Shown in pieces: positions 12,993-24,172 of a stretch of 64,000 bases of DNA (within the stretch, counting starts at the first letter, position 1; each line of letters starts with the position of its first letter). The stretch covers positions 1,364,001 through 1,428,000 of the forward strand of contig CP021229.1 in the NCBI GenBank assembly GCA_003999685.1. The letters run 5' to 3'. The stretch is from Taiwanofungus camphoratus (Eukaryota > Basidiomycota > Agaricomycetes > Polyporales > Taiwanofungaceae). Below the pieces are notes generated by a model. That model did no database searches. It had not been told where the DNA came from and worked only from the letters and a program-made list of their open reading frames with translations. A program made the position numbers and the translations under genes.

Positions 12993-13222
12993 ATCAAGGA
13001 ATCCAAGACAGGCAGGAGCCCAATATTGTTATGTGAAAGCTTTCGACAAGGTAGTGAGTTTCTTGCAGTGCTCACTTCAGAGCCAAGGCCTCTTCGCGGA
13101 GATCATAAAGGTAAGATTTCGGCTACCTTCAACACTTCAAGCTCCGATTGATTCTTCTGTGGCTGGATGGCATAGTAGTGGCATCTCCTAATACTCCTTG
13201 CACAGCTACCACAGAGTCGGCG
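12993..13222. promoter_or_regulatory. Divergent promoter region between the small gene and BUR1
   Basis: The two start codons lie 230 bp apart and point away from each other, so both promoters must lie here or overlap the 5' UTRs. I see no TATA box or clear motif. Confidence 0.5.
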
Positions 13223-16200
13223 ATGGTCACAACGCCCTCGAAACGCTCGGCAACGACTTCCCCAGATGTTACACGACCGAGCAAACGCCAAGCGACGTCT
13301 TCTCCCGAAGAAGGAGAGCTTGACGATGCGACACCACCACCACCGTCTCTACTAACGCGGCTATCCACGCCGCCTCAACCACCTACAAAACACGGGAACA
13401 AGGTCCCGTTTCCCTTCAAAAGGAAAACCATACCCCATGAGGATCAAGTTGAAGGTGGTGCGAAGGCATGGAGGGCGCCCTTGGTCTATGAGCGGTCACA
13501 GCACGATGAGCAGAGGTTTAGGGAGGAGGACGAACGAAGGCGCGCGTACTCGCGCCCTGGGCGTTACGACTCGCGACCAGTACAATCTCGTGGGGCGGAT
13601 CGTTGGGAACCTTCCGTTGATCGCTACGAAAATGGCGTCCGCGGAAGATGGGATCATCAAGACACTTCATTCGGTCCTCACTACCATCGTGAACGAGGGA
13701 CGGACAACTGGGATCATCATCCACGGCCGCCAATATCACCCCGTCATGAGCGCGAGCGACATTTCTCGTCTCGTTCCCCGTCATCTCCCCGGTCACGGTC
13801 TCCTCTCTCTCCCACTCATAAAGAGAAGCATCGTTTACCGCCTCCACGCGCCATACCGGGACCTCTGTCTCCCCTACGGGACCGGTATTACGATGAGAGA
13901 AAGAGTGAAACTATAAGGCAGACTTGCGACCACAGCAGAGAGCGTCGTCGTATCAGTCCGAATGGTCGCGCATTTGCAACGGATGACCGGCCAGGCCAGG
14001 CATGGGAGGTGGACAGATACATTCCAAACGATGAGGACCGCTACCTCAGGACTCAGGCTGACGTTCGCGATGGCCGGGATGAGAGGCGCTGGGACAGGCC
14101 GAAGTATGATGATGTCTTTGACCGCGAACAACAGCATCACCGTGGGACGGAGTCCTACCATCCCGTTTCACCACGCGTAATGTCCCCGCGTGGTCTGCTC
14201 TCTCCACGCTCTCAGCCGCGGTCAACTGCTCCAGGTCGCAGCGAGCACCTTACTCCTCCACCTCCGTCAACACCTCCTCCCCCACCCCCTCCGGATGGCC
14301 TGAAAAACCAGGCGCTACCGACCGAACATAGCGTCATCAAGATTACTCTCCCCACAAAAAAGCCAGCCACACCTGTGAACACACATTCCCCAACTCCTGT
14401 CCCATTACCTGTTGCGAAAACAGACCTTGAGAACAAGCACCCAGATGTCCAATATCGGCGGCAAGCGAGCAAAGGTGGTGCTTTAAATGTTCGCGATGCC
14501 AAGGCGGTTATGCAGCGTTTGAAGCGGAAACCTGTTGTGCGAACACGTGAGGAAGAAGCAAGGGTCTACCACCGCATTTTTGTCGGTTGCGGAAGGCAGC
14601 AGGACTATGATTTATTGACGAAACTAGGAGAAGGCACATTCGGGTGCGTCTCGACTTTTTTTTCTGTGCCCTTTGTCTTACGTAAATTTTCTCTGCAGGG
14701 AGGTTCACAAAGCTGTGCATCGGGAGAAGGGACATGCTGTTGCTCTGAAAAGAATCTTGATGCACAATGAGAAGGAGGGTATGCCAGTCACCGCCCTCCG
14801 TGAGATCAAGATCCTTAAGGCACTGAGGCATCCATGTATCATCGACATCCTGGATATGTTCGTAGTGAAGAGTGAGGGAATTAATTTTAGGCATCAGCTA
14901 CTTCTAATTCGTCGAATCTTAGGCCAAGGCAAGGATTCACCACTCTCGGTGTACATGGTTTTTCCGTACATGGACCATGACCTGGCTGGCCTGTTGGAAA
15001 ACGAGCGCGTGAAGCTCTCCCCGAGCCAGATCAAGCTGTACATGAAACAGCTTCTGGAGGGAACGGAGTACATGCACCGGGTATACTACATAATCACCGT
15101 TTTTGGCTCTTCGGCTTACTCGTTCTGCTTACAAGAACCACATCCTCCATCGTGACATGAAGGCGGCAAACTTGCTTATATCCAACACTGGCTCATTGAA
15201 GATCGCTGACTTTGGTCTTGCACGCGCGTTCGATCCAAATATCGTACGTGGAGGCGAGTTCAGAGAGGATGCACGTGGCAAGGAGCGCAAGTATACAAAC
15301 TGTGTCGTCACTCGATGGTACCGTCCGCCCGAGCTGCTACTCGGTGCTAGACAATATGGAGGGGAAGTGGACCTATGGGGTATAGGGTATGTGTTTGACT
15401 TTGTTCTCGTCACCAACCAGAAATTGTGGTAAGTGGGAATCTGATCTCTTGATACAGCTGTGTCCTCGGCGAGATGTTCATGAGGAGACCAATCTTACCT
15501 GGTTCTTCCGACCTTGACCAGCTGGACAGGATATGGCAGTTGTGCGGAACTCCTAATCAGCATAGCTGGCCAAATTATGACACACTTCCCGGCTGCGAGG
15601 GCGTCAAACGCTTCAACGTGTATCCGCGACGGTTGAAACAAGTCTACGATATGTTGGTATCACCTTTCTGTCAAGGACGCGCTTCAGTCTCACCTCCTTG
15701 TGTAGGATTGGCTCCGAGACGGTTGACCTGATGGACAAGCTGCTGACATGCAATCCGAGAGACCGACTCACTGCGGCGCAAGCACTCGAGCATGATTACT
15801 TCTGGACAGATCCCTTACCGGCCGATCCTAGAACGTGGGCATCTGCTCTTTCGAGCGTATTTTATATGTTTGCGATCGTCACTCATCTCGCTTCCTTTTT
15901 CATGGCTCGCTTTGTTCGTTCTGGAACCTCCGCCGCGCTCTCTGAACTGCATAATGTGGCTGTTGTTTGGACACTAGTCTGCCTTCCTACGAGGCATCGC
16001 ATGAGTTCGACAAGCGTGGGCGACGCAGCCACGCACCAGTGGGACTACAAGGCCCTCCACAGTATATGGACGGGCCTCCCAGGCAATTACCTCTGCCGAT
16101 AGCGCAGGGGCCTCCTATGCACTACCGCGGTCGCCCACCACCTCCTCGGGAGGCGTTTTGCAATGGGCCGCCGCCTCAGCACTATCCACCGCCGCCTCCA

Positions 16201-16533
16201 GGCCAGGGTTTACCCCCACCCACTTACACTCTATACCCTCCCCCAGGATCGGGATATCCACCTCCACAACAGCGGTTCCCGCATGGAGGCCCGCCAGGGC
16301 CAATGCCCCCTGCCAGTGCCCTTATGCCATTCTCGCTGCGCCCTGGCCAGCCGCTGCCACCGCCTCAACTGGCACCGTGGCAACAGCCTCCGCCACGGCC
16401 AGCAAACTTACCCCCTCGCCCTCCTGTGCCTATGGGGCGCGGTGGTGGCGGGTTCCACCACCACGAGCAACACCATCCCCGCCATGATGGATATCCTGGG
16501 TACGGCGGGGGTGGTGAGCTGAACTACGGCTAA
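13223..16533 (+). CDS. BUR1: Bur1/Cdk9-type cyclin-dependent kinase (P-TEFb-like)
   Basis: Seven exons: 13223-14643, 14699-14871, 14923-15080, 15136-15386, 15458-15652, 15706-15834 and 15978-16533, giving 960 residues. The first in-frame ATG is at 13223. Residues 1 to about 455 are disordered, rich in Arg, Ser, Pro and Asp, with many SP sites. The kinase domain then begins [15 protein letters not shown] (Gly loop), followed by VALKRI (catalytic Lys), [13 protein letters not shown] (PITALRE-like cyclin helix), [10 protein letters not shown] (catalytic loop), ADFGLA, and the activation segment with the [15 protein letters not shown] motif. Helix spelling and [10 protein letters not shown] are Cdk9/Bur1-type. 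The last 180 residues are Pro/Gly/His-rich low complexity. The family phosphorylates the RNA polymerase II tail and Spt5 during elongation. One donor (GTTGGT at 15653) is non-typical but is the only one that restores the conserved [11 protein letters not shown]. Confidence 0.93.
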
Positions 16534-17119
16534 GTTGATTCGTCTGTTGCTCTGCACCTCAAGTCTCGCATTTGCTTACATTTCCCCCCCATTGCATCGC
16601 ATCCTTCATCTCCCCTTGTTGCAAGCTATCGTTGGTTATCGGACGTTCATTGTACATGTGTTGGTAATAAGATGTCCTGAGATGTACACTCATCACCCGC
16701 ATAAACTTGGCACGTTGCATATCTCTATGTTCAGGATGATTTTCGTGTATCGCCGCCTCATACATAGACACCTCAGAGATGTTCATGGAGGCGAAGTTCA
16801 TAGATCCACTTGCCGGAATCCTCGTCAAGGCAGGGTTTTACGGTCAGGAAAAGAACGCTGAAAGAACCTGCCTTCCCGGTTCTTGTCCAATGGAGATCAT
16901 GCATGTCCAGTGTAGTCGTTCGGTCGTGTGCTTTCCGGCCAGGGACAAGTGCTCAACGACCTTGAGTGTGTTTGCTCTGGATCTGCTATTTAACGATGAT
17001 CAAGACGACCCGATCTGAATCTCCTTAGACCATCTGATTGTGGGAATCTACATGCGGTCGAGTGCATTCAAAATGGAATCTGGAGACTTGTCTTCTGCAG
17101 TCCGGTCCCGCCAAACAGC
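16534..17119. other. Intergenic between BUR1 and the CCCH gene
   Basis: This holds the BUR1 3' UTR and the promoter and 5' UTR of the next gene. No further coding or repeat structure was seen. Confidence 0.5.
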
Positions 17120-19335
17120 ATGGGACCACAGAAACGGTGTTTTGTACGTCCCCCGTGCAATGTCTAGCAGAGGCGGATATCCTGATCATTGCAGTGGTAC
17201 AACGAGGACGGCAGGCCTTACGTTCGTGCCGATGGCGGGCGAGGGTGTAGCAGGCAAAGCAAGGGCAGTTGTTCCTTTGCGCATCCGTCCGACAGACTGG
17301 AATGGACAACCGCCATTCCATCCGGAAAGCCCCCACCTCAACTGCTGGCCTCTGAGAAGTACCAGCCAGGGTCTAGCCGACCTCGTTCGCGCTCTCCGCC
17401 CCCAAGCTCGAGCACAAGTCGTCGTTCACGGAGCAGAGAGCGGCGACATGGCCTTCGCACTGACGACAAACATCGAGTGGCTTGGCCTCCCAGTCCCGGA
17501 CCGTCGGTTCGTGCTGCTCGACATCCCTTGTCACCCGCTAGACCAAGGGAATCGTCGCGAAGCCGAGAACGACCGCCAGGAGGCCCTCGTAGAGGCGAGG
17601 AGCCGCAACTATTTGACCTGGATGTGCGGCGAAGTAGAGCAGGGTACAGAGGGCGATCCGCCGAGTCGCACACCTCTCGTGCCCATGTCTCGCATGCGGA
17701 TGTTGATGCACGAGGCCGAGAAGTTACAAGTCGAGAATACAAAGAGAGTAACGCTAATGCTGTGCCGTCCACACCGAAGCCAGAAGAACACAGTCCAGTC
17801 GTGGCACGTGAACCATCGATGCAGTCACAGTCTACCTTTGTGCCACTCCCGCCCCCCGGCACGCCCCCGCCTTTGCCATTCGAAACACCAGCATGGGTGC
17901 CCTTCCCACAACCAACCACTGAGCCATCGAATATGCCTTCGTCAAAAGCCCTGTCGGCTGAAGGGAAACGTAAATTATGGACCGAGCGCATCGGGTGAGT
18001 ACTGTGCCTATCCTACATCTGTTCGTTCATTTACGCTCCGCCGTTAGACTATTGACGGCGGCTGCGAACGCGCGTGCAGAGTACCTGCGACTCGATACCG
18101 AGGCCCGCGATTGTACGCGTTTGGCACAGTCGTCGCGCTTTTCCGCCCTCGCCGATGAAGACAGGGAGCGTGCCCAAGCTCATGTTCGCGACCTGCGCAC
18201 GAAACGCGACAAGAAGGAAGAGGAGCTCAAGGGCATTCTTTCGCGCTTGGCGGCGACCGACTTTTGGTCTTCACGTGATATCAAGGGTTCCACGGCCCCT
18301 ACGAATACACTGAAGGAGCTCGGTGCGCAGATCAGGGATCTAAAGGACTCTGTTTCGCACCTCAGCACTCTTTTGCACTCAATCAGCGCTCGCGGGCAGG
18401 CACCTGTGGCTCCACCACAAGATGAGACAGCGATGGAGGTCGACCCCCATCCCAATCAAAGGCATCAATTGCTAGGCGAATTCCTGGATAAGGAGGCGGT
18501 CAAAAGGCAGTGGCCGGAGAGCGAAGGAGTGGTTCGCTCTGGAGAACTGGAGGAAGCGAACGAGACACTGTCTCGCTTCGAGGACCGTCTGGCCGACTTA
18601 CAGAGCCGGTTCGATATGCATCAGACAGACATGTTGGAGGACCTGGAAATGCTGGTCAAGGAGAATATCCAGGCGCTCGGGGCAGAGGAGCCCCAGCCAC
18701 AGACCGTTGAGCCGGCGACGCTCACGCCATCCACAGAGCAAGCAGAGAGGCTGAAGGCACTGGAGCAGGACATGGCGCTCACGGGGGAGCAGGTAGGGGA
18801 GCTTGCGCAGGAGGTGGGCAGCCTGATCCTCGAGACCGCCTCGGTGCGCCGGGAGAACGCGGCGCTGCAGAGCGAGAACGAGACGCTGCGGACGCTGGTC
18901 ACGGAGGTGAGACGCCGTCATGCCCTGTGGGCGCCGCCGGGCCGGGCTAACGCGCGCACGCAGTTGCAGGCACGCCAGAAGGAGCGGCTGGGCGCGATGG
19001 AGCGCGAGATGCGCGCGCTGAACGCCGCCATGCAGGTACAGCTGTCGCGCGCGCCGCCCGAGCCCCCGCTGCAGCCGCGGGACGTCGAGGAGCTGCTGCG
19101 GACTGTCCGCCCGCTGCTGCTGCAGTCCGTTCGGGAGGAGATGCAGCCGCTGGCGCGGGAGCTGCAGGAGACGGTGCAGGAGATGCTGCGGACACAATCT
19201 GCGCAGGTGTCGAGCACTATCGTGCCGAAGCTGACTCGGACGCTGCAGATGGTGGAGGCCGTGCAGGGGTGGTTGGACAGGATGGGAGGCGTCCATGTCG
19301 TAGACGCGCACTCCCAGCCCAACGGTGCACACTGA
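17120..19335 (+). CDS. CCCH-type zinc-finger and coiled-coil protein (684 aa)
   Basis: Exons: 17120-17143 (eight codons), 17195-17994, 18048-18906 and 18964-19335. The tiny first exon, MGPQKRCF, joins WYNEDGRPYVRADGGRG, which brings the extra Cys needed for a CCCH-like finger: Cys at residue 7, then GCSRQSKGSCSFAHP (C-x7-C-x3-H). Next come a long Arg/Ser- and Pro-rich linker, the segment ALSAEGKRKLWTERIG, and an Ala/Glu/Lys-rich coiled coil to the end with heptad-like runs (for example LQSENETLRTLVTE). Known CCCH proteins bind RNA, so an RNA-processing role is an inference. The 57-nt intron 18907-18963 is a multiple of three without a stop, so its retention would insert 19 residues. The 3' half is very GC-rich. 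No specific family name can be given. Confidence 0.75.
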
Positions 19336-19590
19336 GGTATGAAGTATCCATGACATTTCGGACTTGTTGTATCGCATCCACGATTTATCATTATGAGCAC
19401 TTTGTAGTTTATTGTCAAGTAATGACCATCTAATGCGGTCACCAATTGTGTCCATGAATACTGGGTGTTTGCTCTCTCTGATTGCATATTTGTCTTGGAG
19501 TATTACTTTTGGGGTTTTACACGGTTGCTTGAAGTGAGTGTCACACCAAGATACAAAGGTATAAATATGGATAGGAAAGACAGTACGTTT

Positions 19591-22017
19591 CTAATCATCG
19601 CCAACGAAGTCAACTTTAAAGTAGCTAGTCCCTTCACCTTTGACCATCACGGTCTCCTCTTTTGCAAAGTTGACCTCGAACATACCCGCTGCACGCAAAT
19701 TTTCAAGAGTTGGCTCATCGACATGACCGACAAGTTCTTGCAACACTGGTTGTTTGCTTGCGAGCCATATGGTTTGCATTACACCAAGCGTATCAACGAG
19801 TGGGGTGTTTTCGGTCGTGGCACGGGTTAACGTGATAGCGAGGATGAGAAGTACTAGTGAAGCACTCAACCCGACGGCAAGCTGATTTAATGCGAGATAG
19901 GTCATTTGCACCGATTCTCGAAACGAAAAGGAAATATCTGAGCACTTGCCGGTATAATGTTGAGCTGTGAGATGACATGATAAGGAATAAGCTCGACTCT
20001 GGATGAATTAGAAATAAATCGCGACTCGCATTCAGACGCGACGCTGTCTGCGTAACAGTAGCTTCCCCAGAGGAACGGGAAATTAGCCTTGAGAGACTTC
20101 GGAGGGTATGAGATTAACAGCTGAAAGGTCGGTAGTGAGCTCATCCTAGTTTCCCTACATACAATGGGTATGGCATTCGGCAACTTACCAGCCCAATAGA
20201 GCGCAGCCGTCATATTAGCTACAAGAATGAGCCATCGTATCTGCGGTTCTCATAAAGAATGCAACGTACCGAGAGCATTCTCAAACTGGGGTAGTGTCAC
20301 GTTTGAGGTAGGGGTAGCGTTAAACGGAGTCATGCCTAGGCTATCCATGATGTATCTCGTACCAAGAACTCAGTCCAAGGATACTTATTTAGCGAGCTAG
20401 GTACTCAACTGCTCGGTGAGTTGCGCAGTGGCGTAACTCTCGACTTCTTGACCCGCGATGTTGTTGGTCCAGGTTATCCCATTTGCGAAGCTGGAGTTGC
20501 CCGCAAAGGTAAATATTTTGGCCCACTAGACTGAGAATCAGGACGGTTGCCACCAGATTGCCTAGAAGAGCTTCTGTACCGAATCAACTTGAGGATCAAA
20601 CTCTGAGTTGAGTGATTGAGGCGTCCATTTCTCCCATGTTGATGAGGTCTTTTCCTCGATCGATTCCGGCTCAACGAGGAGCCCTGTCCGAGAATCAACA
20701 GTCACGGTCCGGTTTACCCACGACAGTGTACAACCCAGGACCTGAAGACTGTAAATACACGCAGACACGTTTGATGTCATTATGCAACCTAATATACAAC
20801 TTAGTCTAAGAATGACGAGGTAGAATGCACGTACTTGGTTCTGGAAGCGGCACTATCCCGTCGAATTGCCCCTCGCTATCGGAAATATTGCTTGACAAAA
20901 CGAAAATCATGTCGCGCGACTTGCCAGCGACGTTCGTCAGCTAGAGGAAAAGTACACTAACTAAAAAATTTCTGACCAATGGCTGCTTTGAAGACATGGC
21001 ATTGCTGTTCACCTGCCGCATTGCGTCAGATGCTTGTTGGTAGACTAAAGGTTAGCATCCTGTGGCCACGGACACGCAGGTAGGCTGTCAGCTCACCGAG
21101 TGCTATGTCAATATCGACCACGATATCATGATCGTCCTGTGTAGCTTGTAGAGTCCACCCCACAGTATAAGGACCCTCGTTCACTGTAGCCGACATTCCA
21201 GAGAGGTATCCACATGTCACGTTAGCAGCCGTGGCACCAACCAACGTACTGCCAATTCCAAAGTTGGGCTGCATAGGAAAGTCATAGAGAATGTCGTTAT
21301 ACAGGCCCAGAGTTTGCTGTGGAGTTACCAGCGCCAGATACGGCAGGAGTTCAGAAGTACTCTCCCATACGTCACTAATCAGGACTGAATCACGATCCCT
21401 GAGGGTGAAAACCAGTTAGTGAAAGTCGCTAGCATTGAGGTGAAAAGTCGTACGCTACATCAGATATACTGGGCATGCCGATGATCGTGGAGACCACAAT
21501 ACTATCAGTATGGTTGAATAGCTCTGTCGAGAAAAGAGCTGGAGTAGCTATATGTATGACCGATAGGCTGGCTAGATAAACCACAACTTGAAGAGTCCCA
21601 ACGACGGAGGCAGCAAGGAAAGCCTGCCTCCAGAGGCTGAGGAGGGCCGATCCAAGTCCATTCCATGCACCAGCTAAGTCATGAATGGCAGTGAGTGTTT
21701 GACGCTTCAGGAGAATGCGTCGCATAGCGAGTCGTTGAGTAGTTAAGAGTAATATAATCGAGTAGATCTATCAAGATCGTATTATAATGCCATCCACGAG
21801 GAAGCAGAGCAAGCCTAAGTTTCACCGTCACAAAGATCAACAAGGCAGTATCCACAATAGTATCGGTCATGGAGAAAGGGACGACCACATTGTGTTCTGC
21901 ATGACAGGCCCACACTGCGAGTAATCCGACGTATGTCACTACGAGTAGGAAATGGGTAGAGATACAAAACCAGCGCGACAGACACGTAGGCGAACGATTG
22001 GGGAACACCAGTGCCAT
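19591..22017 (-). CDS. Multi-pass membrane protein, basidiomycete-expanded family, copy A
   Basis: The start is the ATG at 22017 (MALVFPNRSPTCLS); the stop is TAG at 19593-19591. Exon 1 holds a hydrophobic helix (FLLVVTYVGLLAVWACHAEH) and a second one ending LLIFVT. An intron at about 21777-21834 then leads to IYSIILLLTTQRLA and the family block AWNGLGSALLSLWRQ, GTLQVVVYLASLSVIH and ATPALFSTELFNH. Middle exons carry extracellular-looking, Asn-glycosylation-prone sequence (RDMIFVLSSNISDSEGQF). The last exon has another membrane helix (AVGLSASLVLLILAITL) and ends QTIWLASKQPVLQELV. I recall this AWNxxGS and LHxTTPALF pattern from large unnamed families in mushroom genomes; function is unknown. 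Not every internal exon was traced. The neighbour at 24173-26604 is a diverged tandem copy. Confidence 0.75.
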
Positions 22018-24172
22018 GGAAGGGCCGATTCGGAGTGCCAACACTGGCGGTCACTGGAGAGGATTTTTGAGAATGGGTAAGGACGTAAGTGTATTCCCGT
22101 CAGGTCGCACGTAGAAGAACCCCAACCACGAGTGAACTTCCCTTTGGTTGCTGTAGCCCGTTTCAGTGGTACGCGGTTTGCCAATTCCAGCTTGTATGTA
22201 ATATCCATGTCAGATGTCCTGCGAACTTGATGCAGTGAGTCTACCATCACAGCGCTCATAAACAAGTCACTACAGTTACCGTCGAGCTTACTAGGGCTCA
22301 AGCTTCGTGAGGCAGTGGGCAACAGTACACAGCCATCCCTGCACCGGCTGAGTATTAGCCAAAACGAGTCAGATCCAACTAGGTGCCGGACAAGGCTCCC
22401 ACAGGATCTGCGGCGGCTGATGCTAGACTCGAATACGCATATCCCGTAGGGGTCTCCTAGGGCCCAGTTTACCATAGCCTGCCTTAGTAGTGCTTTCACC
22501 GGCTTGTGGCGGTCCTGTCACACATACGGTTTCAGTCAGCCCTTCTGGCTCTGAAATCTGATCGTAGCGTCTCCATGGTGGGTGCGGTCTTGAGAGTAAG
22601 CCTGTGCATAGACGAGTGGTCAGCTCAAGGTGATGCCTGACGAGATGTCTGTAAGGGCTAAGTCAACATCTGAGATATACCATCGTGAGAGGTTTGTCCA
22701 AGCAGGGACTACAAGACCACGAGAGATTGTACATTACATTTCTCCCATGCGGTGGAAGGGCTCAGCGCCATGCTTTGAAATGCACGATTTGTATTAGCAG
22801 GGTAAATAGTCTAGGGATTTCGCTACAGTAAGACATTAGAACGAACATAGGATGAAGCAGCGAGAGAAACATCTAATTGCGCATCCACAAGCTGGTAAGT
22901 CAAGGAATCAGCCGTTGCTGTCATCGTGGAAAATCCCGCACACTGCATTGTCTGCAATGAGCTGTGTTGGACTTGGTATTATGACAGTGTGTTCCAGGTC
23001 ATCTTCTGTGGCCCCTTGCCCATAGCCTATGAAGCTGGTTGACCTCAAGGATCCTTGTCAGACACTTGCTCATGCTAAAACCTCATTGGAGTGAGTAGCG
23101 AGCATGAGCCAGACTGGGCTCACATAGCTCTGCTTGTGTGCTGAATATAGCGTGAGAGCACATCAGGTGGCGATGAGCGCGGAAGGACGTCTGCCTCGTG
23201 CCACGACGTGAGTGCACATGGTGTCTTGGCAGACTCAAGGAAGATGACCATGAGCAAAATGTTGAGGAACCCAAGCATGAAAAGAAAGAAGGCGGAGACA
23301 AGCAAAAACTCGTTGGCATGGTGTCAGAGTACAGCTACACTGAGGCTGCGTAGATGCACTAGTCGGGATCATTCCAGCCCATGTGTTAGTGTATATGCAT
23401 ATCGCAGAGCCATGTTGGAATTTCCTGTGCTTGACAAAGATGAGTTGTGTGACAGTGGACCACAGGTGGATCGGTCAATCTCTTCAGCAAGACACAGTAA
23501 ATTTGGGTGCAGTGGAGATGAAGGAAATACAAAGAATGGCTCAGTCATCTCGATAGTTATCAGAGAAAGTAAGTGTCAGAGTGAGCAAGTGAAGTCTGAA
23601 CAACTTTGCAAAAATTTCAACAAAGGCAAGTCATTGTTTGTCTGTGATATGACACTGAGACCCATGCCCGGAATAAGTGGGCAAATGTTACAAAAGACAG
23701 TGCAGTATGATCTCAAGACCTTGGGAAGGGTTCTTCAAACTTGCTGCAGGGACTGCAGATACCTGATGCCAATCAGCTGGACCAGATACTATGGGCAGCT
23801 TGTATTTAGATGATCACTAAGATGAACTAGCTCTGGTATCACCAAGTGGGTGAGATATAATCGTAAGGAGATGGTAAGACCTCTGTTCAGGCTATGGGAG
23901 GCTCAAGCTCTAGCTTACATCCAGCTCATGGCCAGCCTGTGGTCCAAAGATTGCCACGTTATGAAGTTTTTACGGGGCTCTGGTTCGCATCTGTATGATC
24001 ATCTGTTTACTAATGGTCCGATCAGCCCGAACAGGGTTGGGCGTGTACACGTGTGGTTGTAGTTGCTGTAGCACTGGGCTCTCTCGATTGCAAAATCATA
24101 TGAGAACCAAGTGGAGCTCATATTGAGGATTGGAAACTCCATCTATTCCACACTGCGCAGCGCTACTTGGGT
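22018..24172. other. Spacer of 2.15 kb between the membrane-protein paralogs
   Basis: It contains the promoter of copy A and the 3' region of copy B. No frame shows a recognisable domain. An open stretch at 23208-23813 (+) lacks an ATG start and has odd composition. A short minus-strand hydrophobic stretch near 23240-23300 (SAFFLFMLGFLNILLMVIF) might be the remnant of a membrane-protein exon. I could not link either to a gene. Confidence 0.5.

Noticed and set aside
17338-17991. 217-codon antisense frame opposite the RS-rich region
   Set aside because: Mirror of the Arg/Ser-rich coding sequence; no independent support.
18598-19455. 285-codon antisense frame opposite the CCCH coiled-coil gene
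   Set aside because: Leu/Arg/His-rich repetitive translation typical of the reverse of a GC-rich Glu/Gln coiled coil; no domain and no splice logic.
23208-23813. 200-codon open frame on the plus strand
   Set aside because: It has no ATG at its start, no recognisable motif and a composition unlike nearby genes; it overlaps unrelated minus-strand frames.
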